DNA from: Branchipolynoe longqiensis
Lineage: Eukaryota; Annelida; Polychaeta; Phyllodocida; Polynoidae
Length of the DNA: 64,000 bases
Assembly (NCBI GenBank): GCA_030323885.1
Contig: CM059194.1
Location: 3,945,691 to 4,009,690, forward strand
Reading direction: 5' to 3'
The position numbers and the translations under genes are program-made. Under the pieces are notes generated by a model. The model ran no database searches. It saw only the letters and a program-made list of their open reading frames with translations, and was not told the DNA's origin. Positions within the stretch are counted from its first letter, which is position 1. Each line of letters starts with the position of its first letter. Below are positions 30,481-41,689 of the stretch, piece by piece.

Positions 30481-30900
30481 TCTGATGAATTTGTTTGTTT
30501 GTTTGTTTGTTTAATGACCCATCAGCACAAATAGTAAACATCAGCTATTGGAGGTTAGTCCGATGAAAAGATCACATTTTCAAAACCAAAACGATTATCT
30601 AGATTTGATTCTACATATTTAACTTAGATAATGGTGCATTTATTAAGCATTTGTTCCCACATGGAAGGCAGTACTGATGCAATATAATATAATGTATTAC
30701 TGCAGAAACCAATGGTCTCAGAGTTGTGGTCTGCTTGCCAACATTAATTATGCAAGGCTTCACTTTAAATATCTCAAAATAGGGACAGGACAAATAATAG
30801 TTACTTCAAACTAAAGGAAGGTTTACTATAGCGATCAACCTAGGTCTAATACATGTATTTCAGAAAATGACAGAACCTCAAAGGCATGGGACTATGCAAC
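30481..30900 (-). repeat. Dispersed repeats: mollusc-type segment and repeat R2
   Basis: The segment 30,489-30,560 (TTGTTTGTTTAATGACCCAT, then AAACATCAGCTATTGGAGGT) resembles the dispersed repeat at 41,310-41,555. From about 30,570 (CACATTTTCAAAACCAAAAC) it matches the reverse complement of 41,595-41,640 (GTTTTGGTTTTGAAAATGTG). The remainder is loosely similar to 35,625-35,985 (ATCTAGATTTG.TTCTAC; ATGACAGAAC; CAACTTTAAAT). Confidence 0.45.
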
Positions 30901-31082
30901 TTTAAATTGAGCACATACATATTAAAACACATGCATTTATTTTAAGTAATTGGTTGGATCTCCATGTAGAGTATTATGCTCAGATATGTGTATGTGTACA
31001 ACAATACAGACAAAGAGAAGGGAAGTGAGTACAGTACGAGAGACAGAGTCCAGCCGTCTGGTTTATTCTTATATAGTTATGT

Positions 31083-31198
31083 CGTGGGGGTGATGAAAAT
31101 GGGAAATATTGTGCCTAGAGCGGGACTCGAACCAACATCTCTTTGCATTCCGGGCCAGTGTGCTAACCATTACACCACCTAGGCTCCTTGATATCAAC
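31083..31198 (-). mobile_element. Type B SINE next to the MADF gene
   Basis: GTGATGAAAATGGGAAATAT, GAGCGGGACTCGAACCAACA, AGTGTGCTAACCATTACACC and CCTAGGCTCCTTGATATCAA are the reverse of the type B unit at 8,185-8,366. It ends just before the first MADF-gene codons and may have replaced the 5' end of that gene. Confidence 0.75.
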
Positions 31199-31199
31199 A

Positions 31200-32663
31200 C
31201 AGCCTACACCAGCACCTCTGGCCTGTCCTCTGCAAAGAGAAGGAGGGCAAAGAAGAGCGACTGTTCTCTGTCGGTCTTCAAGGAGGGTCAGATGCTTGAC
31301 TTCCTGCAGGAGAACCCAGTCATCTGGAATGGAATGTTAAGATGACAGACTACCGCCGCTCGGACAGGAAGGGGAAGATGTGGGAGGACCAGGCAACGCT
31401 TTTGGGGACAACAGCAGTCCATCTCCAGAAGTGGTTCAAGTCACTCCAGGACACCAACACGCAGCTCCACAAAAAGAAGAGCGGGGACAGAGCGCATAAC
31501 CTGACTGAGAGGGAGCAGTGGATCATGCAGAAGTTTGGTTTCCTGCGGTCCGTCGTCCTTCACCTGCCGGAGCCCTGCAGAAGTGTAAGTACATAATCTT
31601 TTATCCTTCTGACTAGTGTGGGCATTAGGATTCTCGTAAAACCCCTATTATGTTATTCTATTATTTTGTCTTCCAGGTGGACGCTGCCATAGCGGCTGCG
31701 CATCGGGATGTCAGCCTAGAGGAGAATGTTGCCACAGATCTGGATGTGGGGATGGAGGAGGACCTTCTTGCCACTCCTCCTGCTACAGTCCGAGAGCGGG
31801 GAAAGGGGAAGGGGAAGGGAAAGCGGTCAGCCCTAGACGACGCAAACGTCCTGGCTGCCATCCAGAAGAGGTTTGACGAGTCTGCGGACATGCTGAAGGT
31901 CATGCAGCCGCTCCCAACACCGGCAATGATGCAGTGTATCACATTTGCTAATTATGTGTGCGATATGCTCCTGATGATGCCGGAGGAGCGGTTTGTGGAG
32001 AAATATGGGCCGATCAACCGGATAGTGTCACAGGGGCAAGAGCAACAAGTCGTAGCTTCTGTAGCTCCTGTGGCTGCGATGGCTAAGATGCCTCAACCCC
32101 GCCAGTGGACTCACCAGCCACCACTGGCATCACCCTGGGCATCACAGACACAGGAGTATGTGCAGCAGTATATGATGCAGCCGCATCTTCAGCATCAGCC
32201 TCAGCCGCATCTTCAGCCTCAGCATCAGCCTCAGCTTCTGCTTCCACCTCCACCTCAACCTCTGCCTCAACCTCTCCCCATACAGCTGATCAACATGCCT
32301 AAACCTGTGTCCATACAGCCGCTCCACATGCGGACTCTTGGCATGGCGGGCCACACCAGGGCCTCTCCAGGACTCGTTGCCCACCCAGGTGGTGCGGCCA
32401 CTGTCTGTGTGGCCTGGCCGTCGACTTCGGGTGCCGGTGCCAGTGCCAGTGCCATGGCCAGTTCAACTCCCATACCAGTGGCCCCCACCTCAGGAAGTTT
32501 GCCGGAGTCGGCCAGCCCCACGTCCGATGTACTATTGAACTTGTCAGGGCTGTCGGGGATCTCGGGAGTGTTGGGGGTCTCCAACTCGGACCGCTTCCCC
32601 CCATCAGCCCCGATGTCACCGGCTGGGGCCGGCCCCAATGGGACGAACGAAAAGTTATTGTAA
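31200..32663 (+). pseudogene. MADF/Myb-SANT-like protein of a PIF/Harbinger transposon
   Basis: This is the DNA-binding partner gene of Harbinger transposons. Exon 1 (to 31,584): a basic segment AKRRRAKKSD, a MADF-like domain with FKEGQMLDFLQENPVIWN, then MTDYRRSDRKGKMWEDQA and HLQKWFKSLQDT, then TEREQWIMQKFGFLRSVV. The frame breaks inside the domain because GGAAT is duplicated (TCT-GGAAT-GGAAT-GTT, about 31,327-31,338), a 5-bp insertion. The intron is 31,585-31,676 (GTAAGT...TTCCAG, 92 bp, phase 0). Exon 2 encodes an acidic/basic linker (KGKGKGKRS), a helical BESS-like segment (CDMLLMMPEERFVEKY) and a Gln/Pro-rich tail ending at 32,663. It lies convergent to the transposase at 33,535-34,804, as usual for this superfamily. 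No start codon survives upstream. Confidence 0.82.
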
Positions 32664-33534
32664 ATATTTGTAGATACGTGTATATATGTGTAGATATGTA
32701 GCTATGTAGATATGTAGTCATAGTTTGTATTTGTAGTAAAATGTTATGTTGTATTGTTTATCTTTGTTTTTTTGTATGTACATATGTATATATGTATATA
32801 TGTGTAAAAATGTCTTATATAAATAAATATATTGTAAACTACAATTTGTGTGTCTGCGTTCAATAATGGCATGCCATAATGTAATCGTTATAAATTAAAG
32901 TACAACATTGAAAATAAAGAATAATTATTATGAATATAAAGGACACAAGTCTCTACCCTCTCTTACCCTTTCTCCCCCTCTCTCTTCCACTCTTTATTCC
33001 CCTCTCTCTCTCCCTCCTTCCCTCTCTCTCTACCCATCCCTCCCTGCCTCTCTCTATCTCCCTCTATCTCTCTCCATCCCCCTCCATCTCTCTCCCTCCA
33101 TCTTTCTCCCTCCCTCTCTCTCCTCTCCCCTTTCTCTCCCCCTTTCTGTCCCTGTCTCTCACCATCTTTTTCCATGTGTTCTTAGTATGTATGTAAAAAC
33201 AGTGGTTATGCTTTCAAAAGTTGAATTATTTTAAAAAGAGAGCAAATTCATTACAATTACATTAACTAGATTACTTTAATTAGGGATAGAAAGAATATAA
33301 CAGACATTTAAATTGTGTTTTGACATCTAAAAAATGATATCGTTTATTTTAATAGACATATAAACATATTACCATCTCATAACAGTAGACATGTCACAAC
33401 ATAACGGACATGTAAATAAGCGATAATTGTACAGTGTAAAGAAAAGCACATCAGTTTTCAAAAATAGAGCATAACAGTACACATACACAGTGCATACAGA
33501 CAGATACAATGTTTTGTCAGATCATGCTGTCTTG
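32664..33534. other. Spacer between the convergent Harbinger genes
   Basis: Polyadenylation-type AATAAA motifs at about 32,820-32,832 fit the MADF gene. A pyrimidine-rich low-complexity tract (CTCTCTCC-type) runs at about 32,960-33,175. The rest is AT-rich, without coding features. Confidence 0.5.
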
Positions 33535-34804
33535 TTATGACACTGCCCTGGAGGGTGAGACAACCCAGTCTTTAAGTAGATTGCACTGCTCCTTTCCTAG
33601 CTTGGACGCAGTGTTGGGGTTAGGTAGAATGTAAATGTCTGGCAGGTTTTGGCCCTCTCGCCATGCTCCAGGGAAAAAGTTGTTGGCGCCAGTCTCGGGA
33701 CGATCCAGCTGCAAGTTCTGTCGCACTGGTTTGCGCATCCTCATGAGGTTGTGCAGAACCATGCAGGCATTGACGATGACCTTCATGGTGGAGGGGTGGT
33801 GCTGCATAGTGGTCAGCAGCACTTGGAAGCGGTTGGCTAGAATGCCAAAGGCATTCTCCACTACTCTCCTAGCTCGGGACAGCCGGTAGTTGAACAGTCG
33901 CTCCTCATTGTTCAACCCCCTCCTGCCGTACTGCTTTATCATGGTCGGCCGCAGGGCAATGGCATCGTCACCCATGAGAAAATACCTTCTGACCGTCCAT
34001 GATCAGTTCAGGGTCCAGAAAGCCGATGGTGCCACCTTCAGTGCCCGCCTTCAGATCGGAGTCGTTGTAGATCTGGGCATCAGATGCGGAGCACAAACCC
34101 CGAATATCTGCCCAGATAAACTTGTATTCCGCATCTACAAGTGCCCACAGGACCACGGAGTAAAACCCCTTGTAGTTGTAGTAGAGCGACCTACTTTTTG
34201 GAGGGCACCCGGAGGCGATATGCTTCCCATCCAGAGCGCCATAGGTAGGGGGGTAGTTCCACTTCTCTAAGAATAGGACCGCGATGGCACGCCATCCTTC
34301 TGGAGTCATCGGACACATCATGCCATCATCCATGTACTCGTCGACGATGGCCTGACACACTTCACGCGCTATGACCGACCGTATGTTGTGGGGGACTCTC
34401 CACCCAAACTTTATGGATGAGTATTTGGTGCCAGATGCCAGGTGCCGCAGAGTAAGAGCGATCTTCAGCGCAGGCTCGAGCGGCACCCGGAATGTGGTGC
34501 ATTTTTTTGTTATCCTCGTTCCCACTCGTGCCACAGTCTTGTCGAACAACTGGGGAGGCATCTGCATGAAGTTTACGAATGAAGCAGTGTCCTCACTGCG
34601 GAGCTCGACCATTAGCTTGTCGTACAACCCAAACTGTGGCCGCCTCCCAATTCAGGGTCTGACCCACACTGTGCACCGCTGCCTCCTCCTTCTCCTCTGG
34701 AGATGGGCCGCCAAAAGACCCATGAGGTACAGACTAAGCTCATGCTGATAAAAGGCAATTATGTACTGATGCTGGAACTGTAGTTGGAGTGCCTGGACAT
34801 CCAT
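33535..34804 (-). pseudogene. PIF/Harbinger DDE transposase
   Basis: Minus strand, ATG at 34,804. The N-terminus has an Arg-rich stretch (RRRRRQRC), then VWVRP, a TGA stop (34,652-34,654) where related proteins carry Trp, and RRPQFG. A helix-turn-helix-like part follows with LRHLASGTKYSSI. The DDE_4-type catalytic core shows YGALDGKHI (first Asp), a second Asp in the LVDAEYKFIWADI stretch, and SRARRVVENAFGILANRFQV (catalytic Glu). A frameshift at about 33,968-33,990 separates the core (frame ending at 33,968) from YFLMGDDAIALRP and the Glu half (33,975-33,535). Two lesions therefore disable this copy unless one is an assembly error. Full length would be about 420 residues, normal for the family. 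The partner gene is the MADF protein at 31.2-32.7 kb. Confidence 0.9.
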
Positions 34805-34849
34805 CCTGTATGAAGAAGCCTTGTGGCGCCTTTATATACCGAGACCATA

Positions 34850-35225
34850 GGTTGGGCACACGCTTTGCATACGCATTGTATGCACTTTGTTTAGGCTCCG
34901 AGTATGCTCCGAGTACGCTCGAACACGTTACATGTAAGCTAGGCGTACGCTACATATGCTAGAGATATGCTGAAGGCGCGGTTTCAGCCTACGCCTAACC
35001 TATACCGATGTACCCCTAACCTATGCATAACCTATGCCGGCATATGCATAGCATACATCTAGCATATGATCAGCGTACGCGCCATACATTGCCATACACT
35101 GCCAATTTTAAGCATGCACAACAATTTTTCAGCGGATCGGCGTAAGACGGCGTATGACGAGAGTATATGGAGTATGCCCAACCTATGCCTAACCTATGCA
35201 TAGCATATGATGGCGTATGATGGTG
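34850..35225 (-). repeat. Harbinger-flank region of TATGC/TACGC words
   Basis: Upstream of the transposase start, the sequence is packed with short words such as CCTAACCTATGC and GCGTACGCTACATATGCTAG. The core GCGTACGCTACATA-GCTAGAGA and the word GCATGCACAACAATTTTT reappear, reverse-complemented, in the MITE at 39,111-39,890 (CTCTAGCGTATGTAGCGTAC; TTTTGTTGTGCATGCTC). This looks like the subterminal region of the Harbinger element. I see no matching terminal inverted repeat on the 31-kb side. Confidence 0.55.
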
Positions 35226-35279
35226 TATGGCTCGAAATGTCCAATGCTGCAGAGTTTGATGTGTTTTGTTTGTTGTTGT

Positions 35280-35610
35280 TTTACGGCCTAGCAACATCTA
35301 TGGTCATATCGGGACAGGTACCTACTTGTGACATTGCACTCTCATGGCGACTTTATAGTGCTGCCCGACTAGGAGACCAGGCCACCAGCACCATGGCCTG
35401 ATATCCCACTCAGTCACATTATCCTGACACTGAGCCAACCAGTCCATAACATATCCCAATAATGCAAAGTGCCTTGCTAGGAAGCGACAAGTATACATTT
35501 TTAAGTAATTGACTTGACTCAACCAGAGTTTGAACACATAAAGCGATGCCTTCGGATCCCCCGATCTCCCAAAACAGGAGACGAATGCTCAACTGATTCG
35601 GCCATCCCGT
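35280..35610 (-). mobile_element. Type A SINE
   Basis: A long copy in reverse orientation: GACAGGTACCTACTTGTGAC, TTATAGTGCTGCCCGACTAG, CCACTCAGTCACATTATCCT, then a tRNA-like head with GATTCGGCCATCCCG at its end. Confidence 0.75.
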
Positions 35611-36609
35611 TTGGGGCAGAGTTTGATGAAATAATGAAAGTGTTAATTTCTAAAGTCCAAAACACTTATCTAGATTTGCTTCTACGCGTGCAACTTGGAC
35701 ATTAGCACACTCATTAAATATGAATTGTTTTGCTCTATAAACAGAGAACGCTAACTCTATTTAATACAAACAATTGCTTCTGAATCCTCTGGTGTTAAAT
35801 TGTTGACACACCCAATAAATATGACCTGGCATATTTTACCTACTAATATCTTTCAATCATAACCATTTAAAATGAAAATAACTCCAAGCTAAATTAGGGT
35901 AGACTAGAATAATGGCCATCATTTATTCTATCCCAACAGATGACAGAAACACCAAACCAATAGATTATACAACTTTAAATCCTTCTGATTATAAATCTGT
36001 AACTATTCAGTCCATTATGTACCCAATCACTAGTCTTTGTATTTCTCCTGCCAACATACCTCACCCATATTCCCGATTACCCTCGTATTCAACAAATTCA
36101 CATTTTAACAAAATATACACTCCATTATAATCGCAGACAATGGGATGATAATATATTATACAGGCTTGCTTTCTGGGGTAGTCTGAGATTCCAGGTACTT
36201 GTAGCATACTACATATATATATGCCATTGGGGGTGAGTGTGTCTAGAGGTTGGTTGGTTGGTGGAGTTCTACGTGTAATGGCCCACGGCCCTCCGACTCT
36301 CACTCGCACGCTCACACATGGAAGAACACCAAGATTCAATTAGTGTACGCTTCAACCTGGTTTATTGAACCATCTGCTCTCTGCGGTGTCAGTAGTTGTC
36401 TAACCCGCCCCCTGACTCGCCAGATCCCACATCGACTGTATAGGTGTGGGGGGGCAACCACCCGCAGTAGAGGGCAGCCCAGTTGGGGTCTGTCCGGTGA
36501 CTACCAGTGCCGCCACCTAGCGCAGTGTAGTGGTACTGCGCTGGTGTATGGCATAGTATCCGCCGCTAGCGCGTGGTAGTAGAGCTCATATACAGACTCC
36601 TACATACGT
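35611..36609. other. Repeat R2 copy, then a possible LTR remnant; no gene
   Basis: About 35,625-35,985 is a diverged relative of the repeat at 30,570-30,900. At about 36,270-36,380 the minus strand shows TCAATAAACCAGGTTGAAGC and an end CCATTACA, which could be the end of an LTR in minus orientation. No partner was found. Confidence 0.3.
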
Positions 36610-36900
36610 AATGGCAACATCTGCAGACTTATCAGGACGGGTACCGACTTGTGACAGTGCACACTCATGACAACTGTATTGTGCTGCCCCACTGGGAAAT
36701 CAGGCCACCAGCACCATGACCCGATATCCCATGCATTTACATTATCCTGACAGTTAGCTAACCAGTCATTGGCCTATCCTATGAGTGCCAGGTTAGTTAG
36801 CGACAAGTATCAATTTTATAAGTCATTGGTTCGACTCGACCGGGAACCAAACTCCCGATCTCCTGCCAACGCTTTACCGATTCCACCATCGCGCCCGATA
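36610..36900 (-). mobile_element. Type A SINE
   Basis: CAGGACGGGTACCGACTTGT, CAGTGCACACTCATGACAAC, CACCAGCACCATGACCCGAT, then a tRNA-like head (GTTCGACTCGACCGGGAACC, ATTCCACCATCGCGCCC) in reverse. Confidence 0.75.
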
Positions 36901-37194
36901 GTGTGTAGAGGGACACAGTTGTTGTTATCACCGGGTACAGCAAGCCAAACCCACTTCATGCCCAATTAACCTCTCTCGACCAATCAAAGCCGACCTAGTG
37001 CACAGGTTGTAAAGTCTATAGAAAGAAGGCCAAATAGTAAAGTCCGAGGTATGCAGGCTGAGACTTGTGTGAGAGGTAGTGGCTTGGGAGTTGGAACTAC
37101 TGAGTGGGGAACAGCTCCCTCTGGGTTTAAGTAGCAGTCCTAAAAACGGTGTGGGGACAATGAAGGCTGTTTCACATTGTAAAATAGTCCGATA

Positions 37195-37664
37195 CAGTAC
37201 TACCCTGTTAAACCAAGTTCGGTTAGACCAAACGATCGGTTAATCCAAACTTGGCCCGGCAAAATACTGCCATTTAACATATAAAAAAAGTTGGTTAAAC
37301 CAAAGTCGGTTAATCCAAACAGAATTGTCGGCCCCAGGCCACTTCCGGTACAGTCAAACCACACTTTCATATGGTTTTAAGGTCATCTGAGACTTTTGTA
37401 TATGATAAATGGTAGTATTTTGCCAGGTCGCCGAAAAAAGTTTGGATTAACCGATCATTTGAATTAACCGAGGTTAGTTTAATGGGGTTAAACTGTATAT
37501 ACATAAACAACAATAATGATAGTGTCCATATACATTGTACATTCATAATGCACACCCGTTTTTGCTAAAACCAAGTCAAAGTCAAAGCTTGGTTAAACCA
37601 ATGATGGGTTAATCCAAACATATTAATAGGGTCCCTTCAAGTTTGGTTTAATGAGGTTATACTG
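37195..37664. mobile_element. pogo/Tigger-like MITE flanked by TA
   Basis: The left end is TA then CAGTACTACCCTGTTAAACC. The right end, reverse-complemented, is CAGTATAACCTCATTAAACC, with TA at 37,665-37,666. A second, inner right end (CAGTTTAACCCCATTAAACT in reverse) lies at about 37,495. The arms repeat the word GGTTAATCCAAAC. The TA target and CAGT...TTAA ends fit the Tc1/mariner-pogo group. There is no transposase inside. Two right ends suggest a tandem or compound copy. Confidence 0.7.
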
Positions 37665-37666
37665 TA

Positions 37667-38795
37667 TACGGCAGTGGGGGGTGCAATTATGTGTTATTTG
37701 AATACCTAGCCAAGTGAGCTTGTATGTATATGTATATATATATGTGTATATATATTTATAGGATAAAGATAGTTAATGAAAACATATGTCGAGCAGTTCC
37801 CACTGCCCGTCGCCGTCGGCTGCATTCAAAATGGCGTCAATGAAAATCGACCCGGAGACATTCGACTAGGTCGTCGAGGAATGATTTTAGCTCTGTAATG
37901 TTTTTAGCTCACGGCACTCCTTAGCATTCGTCCCTCATGATTTTGTCCTCCATTATCCAACACAGGTAGCAGGTTGACTGTGTTGACTGGTGCTGACAGG
38001 TAGCAGGTTGACTGGTAGCAGCAGGTTGACAGCTACTTTTCACAGCAAGTCCTTTTCACAGCAAGCGATCTATACAACTCTGAGGAATGAGTACCAAGAA
38101 CTGCCGGTGGCGGCGCCACCGTAGGCAAATGAGTGCCGCAGTGAATAGATCTGGGTCTGTTAGTGGACAAAAACAGATCATAATAATAATAAGAAATAAT
38201 AAGAAATACCTCATACCGATGATTTTATACACGTATATAAATATACTAACTATATATATATATGTATTGATTGGGTTGTAACTGAGTTCAAGTGGATGAC
38301 ATAGTGAGTGTTGGCAGGCTGAGTGCAGTGACACTCAGGACCTGGCCCTTCTGCTTGAGTAGGGTTCAACACAATCCAGTAGATGCATTGTAATGTGACA
38401 GGGCCATTCCCATTGGGTCACAGGGGTGGTCTGACACCCTACCAAGAAACAAACCTATGTACTATAACAATAAAGATAAAAGGCTTGCCTTCCCTTACTC
38501 TGTTCACTCTCACTTTCTATTTCTTCTTGTCTGTATCCTATCTCAATACAGCATACATGCATCGTCACAGATCCGGGTACCAACTCTACTCCAGGATTAG
38601 CTGGGGCTTGCTGGTTGGAAGGAGCATGTTGCTACCTGGACGAAACTGTGGGGAATATAAGGCATGTGCTGTGTGCTATTAAAGCACTTCCCCACCTACA
38701 TACTGAATACCTCTGTTGAGTTCCTGTTCTCCACGATGACACTGCAAAGGCCCGGGACGTGACCTTTCAAGGTGACTCTCCTACAGCGTACCAGA
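37667..38795. other. Non-coding stretch
   Basis: It holds TATG-type microsatellites (about 37,725-37,760 and 38,230-38,265) and repeats of AGGTAGCAGGTTGAC (about 37,965-38,030). A segment at about 38,383-38,765 has LTR-like signals (CAATAAAGATAAAAGG, TTAAAGCACTTCC) but no partner. ATGGCG within AAAATGGCGTCAATG at about 37,831 starts only a 12-codon frame. Confidence 0.3.
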
Positions 38796-39090
38796 CGGGA
38801 TGGCCGAATGAGTTAGAGCGTCCGTCTCCCGCGTTGGTAGATCGTGGGGTCATTGGTTCGAACCCTGATCGAGTCAAACCAATGACTTAAACATTGATAC
38901 TTGTCACTTCCTAGCCTGACACTTGGCATTATTAGGATAGGGCAAGGACTGGTTGGCTCAGTGTCACGATAATGTGACTGAGTGGGATATCAGGCCATGG
39001 TGCTGGTGGCCTGGTCTTCCAGTGGGCAGCCCTATGAAATCGCCATGAGCGTGCACTGTCACAAGTCAGTAGCCGTCCTGATATTACTAT
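38796..39090 (+). mobile_element. Type A SINE, best-preserved copy
   Basis: The tRNA-like head is GGGATGGCCGAATGAGTTAG, then CCCGCGTTGGTAGATCGTGG, with B box GGTTCGAACCC. The shared body follows (AGGATAGGGCAAGGACTGGT, GATAATGTGACTGAGTGGGA, GCACTGTCACAAGTCAGTAG). The head alone resembles a tRNA, but attachment to the repeated body identifies it as a SINE. Confidence 0.8.
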
Positions 39091-39110
39091 AGATGTTGTT
39101 AGGACTTTAA

Positions 39111-39890
39111 GGGGCTGTCACATTAGGGTTTTTTGCGGGAGCGTATGGCGGCGTAGGCGCGTTACGTCATATACGTCGGCATACGCTGTATACGCTACTC
39201 ATACGCTATGCATACGCTACTCATACGCTACTCATACGCCACCAGATGCCGCCAGATGCCGGCTTATGAGGCATACACCGCCATACGCTTTCATAAATCC
39301 GTCCGTCCACATTTTGTTGTGCATGCTCAAAAAATCTCGACCTATGAGGGCGTATGGCCCATACGCTGCTCATACGCTACTCATACGCCGGCATATGCTC
39401 CTCATATGCCGGCGTACGCTCCTCGTACGCTAGGGTTACGCCGGCATAGGTTTTTCATACGCTCAACTTGTGTCACCAGCGTATCTCTAGCGTATCTCTA
39501 GCGTATGTAGCGTACGCATAACCTAAGAGTTACGTATGGGAGCGTACTCCTAGCGTATGCACAACGTATGCACAGCGTATTCAAAGCGTATGCCATAGGT
39601 CTCGACATCGATCTTGACTCATACGCTACTCATACGCTCATACGCTACGCATACGCAACGCGTATACTACTCGTACGCTACTCGTACGCTCCACATGCCA
39701 ATCAACACCGTCAACAAATGTCACAGCACGCTCCCATACGCTCCTCATACGCTCCTTGTACGCTCCTCATAGGTTCCATATATGCTCAAAACCACCCAAA
39801 AGGTCACCAAATGTCACCATAAGCCGGCATGCGCAGGACCTACGTAGGTTTTCAATACGCTCCCGCCATACGCCGTAATGTGACAGGGCC
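39111..39890. mobile_element. MITE with Harbinger-like subterminal words, copy 1
   Basis: The left end is GGGGCTGTCACATTAGGGTT. The right end, reverse-complemented, is GGCCCTGTCACATTACGGCG. Both arms continue GCGGGAGCGTATGGCGG. TTAA lies on both sides (39,107-39,110 and 39,891-39,894). The interior is dense in CATACGCTAC/TCATACGCTC words and has no gene. Confidence 0.75.
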
Positions 39891-39894
39891 TTAA

Positions 39895-40818
39895 ACAACA
39901 ACAACAAACAAAATCCTACAGCGTCTCCTCAACGATTCATTTTCCACTCACTGCAGACCAGACAACACATTTCGGCGTTTTATTCCCTCGCACCAACTCC
40001 GTCCCCCATCGCAAACATTAAGCCACCAATTATTGAACAAATCGAACCAGACGGTGAATATTTTATTATTTTGCCTTGTTCTATTCAAAGATTCACATCA
40101 TGATCAAGACAAAATGTGTGTTATTATATTATATTATTATCTTATTATATTGCTACAGTGTTATATTTGATTACGCTACGATATAACAGCATCATTCTAT
40201 TCTCGCGTGGTATTATACTGTGCTATGATTGTATGGTTGAATTATTGCATTATTGCATTTTGGGTTTAGCCTCAGATAATATTAGATATTGTTAGCCTCA
40301 GTTTTGTTTTGGCATCAGATGATGCTAGGAACTAAAATCCCGACCGCACATGCGCACTCTCATGTCTGCCATCGGAATAACTATTGGCGGATGGCGGAGG
40401 GAGGCTACAATAAATAAATAAACACAAACAAACACAAACTTCCAAATGGCGTGGGGCGCCGGGTGCACCGTGCACTCTGTCACGTCGGGCGCCATCAGAA
40501 GCACGTGTTTAATGTGTTTTCCGTGTTTCGCCCACCACACAGGATATCAACAGGTACTGACTGCGCTTGCGCATGTTATTCGCATCTACTATTCATGACA
40601 GTCGCACTCGTCCGTCATCGGCGGCAACTCCCCCTCCCCCGTCCCGGCCTCCCGCCCTGCTTCCCCCCTCCCCCCCCACCAGTCCTCTCCCTGCTCCCCC
40701 CACCTCGGCACTCCCAACCCCCACGCTGTCAAACCTGATTCATGCCCCTTAATGACGGGGTGTGACCCCTGCCGGTTGTTTTCATGACGATGGCAGTTTT
40801 TGTATTAAATTAATTCCT
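39895..40818. other. Non-coding stretch with a CpG-richer centre
   Basis: AT-rich to about 40,330, then a GC- and CpG-richer segment to about 40,730 with CGCACATGCGCAC and CTGCGCTTGCGCATG. This could be a promoter-like region, but no exon is recognised. C-rich low complexity runs at about 40,625-40,725. Confidence 0.3.
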
Positions 40819-40819
40819 A

Positions 40820-41281
40820 AAGGGGCTGTCACATTAGGGTTTTTTGCGGGAGCGTATGGCGGCGTAAGCGCGTTACCTCATATACGTCGGCATACGCCAT
40901 ATAGGTTACTCATACGCTACGCATACGCTACTCATACGCTACTCATACGCCGCCAGATGCCGCCAGATGCCGGCGTATGTGAAGCGTATGAGGCATACGC
41001 CGCCATACGCTTTCATGAATCCGTCCGTCCAAATTTATGTGTGCATGCTCAAAAAAACCCGACCTATGAGGGCGTATGGCCCATACTGTCAAAAAATGTC
41101 ACAGCACGCTCCCATACGCTCCAATACGCTCCTCATACGCTCCTCGTACACTCCTCGTAGGTTCCACATACGCTCAAAACCACCCGAAAGGTCACCAAAT
41201 GTCATCATAGGCCGGCATGCGCAGGACCTACGTAGGTTTTCAATACGCTCCCGCCATACGCCGTAATGTGACAGGGCCTTT
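40820..41281. mobile_element. MITE of the same family, copy 2 (shorter)
   Basis: It has the same ends as 39,111-39,890 (AGGGGCTGTCACATTAGGGT and GCCGTAATGTGACAGGGCCT) and nearly identical outer 150-200 bp, but lacks much of the centre. The flanks CTAA and TTAG mirror each other rather than duplicate, so the target duplication is unclear here. Confidence 0.75.
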
Positions 41282-41309
41282 AGATCTGAGCTCTGCTATA
41301 TGGCAACAC

Positions 41310-41555
41310 AAAGCAAAGTTTGTTTTATTTAACAACGCCTCTAGAGCACATTGCTTTTCATCATCATCGATTGGACGTCAAACATATGATCATTCTGACA
41401 TATTTCTTTGGAGCAAACCTGCTGCCGCCACATAGGCTACTCTTTCCGATAAGCAGCAAGGGGTCTTTTATTTATAAGCACTTTCGAACAGACAGGACAG
41501 CACATACCAGAGCCTTTTATGAACCAGTTGTGGACCACTGCTTGCCTATGTAGCA
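41310..41555 (+). repeat. Dispersed repeat of a type familiar from molluscs
   Basis: AAGTTTGTTTTATTTAACAA, CGCCTCTAGAGCACATTGCT, GGGGTCTTTTATTTATAAGC, GACAGGACAGCACATACCAG and a GTTGTGGACCACTG end. I associate this layout (GTTTAACGACxCCxCTAGAGCACATTG ... GGxTCTTTTATxTxCAC ... CAGACAGGxxAGCACATACCA) with a very common molluscan repeat; that is from memory. It does not encode a protein. Confidence 0.6.
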
Positions 41556-41689
41556 ACAAATGCTTAATAAGTTAATCAGTGTTTACGATTCATACATAGA
41601 TTAAAATCTAGCTGACTGTTTTGGTTTTGAAAATGTGATGCTTCATCAAACTATACTGCGTTAAATGCTGCTAGGACGGAAGACAACAA

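Noticed and set aside
37826..37875. ATGGCG start in AAAATGGCGTCAATG as a first exon
   Set aside because: The frame closes after 12 codons, and no good splice donor precedes the stop.
38796..38880. Possible tRNA gene (good A and B boxes)
   Set aside because: The same head is joined to a common non-tRNA body in at least five places, so it is a SINE head.
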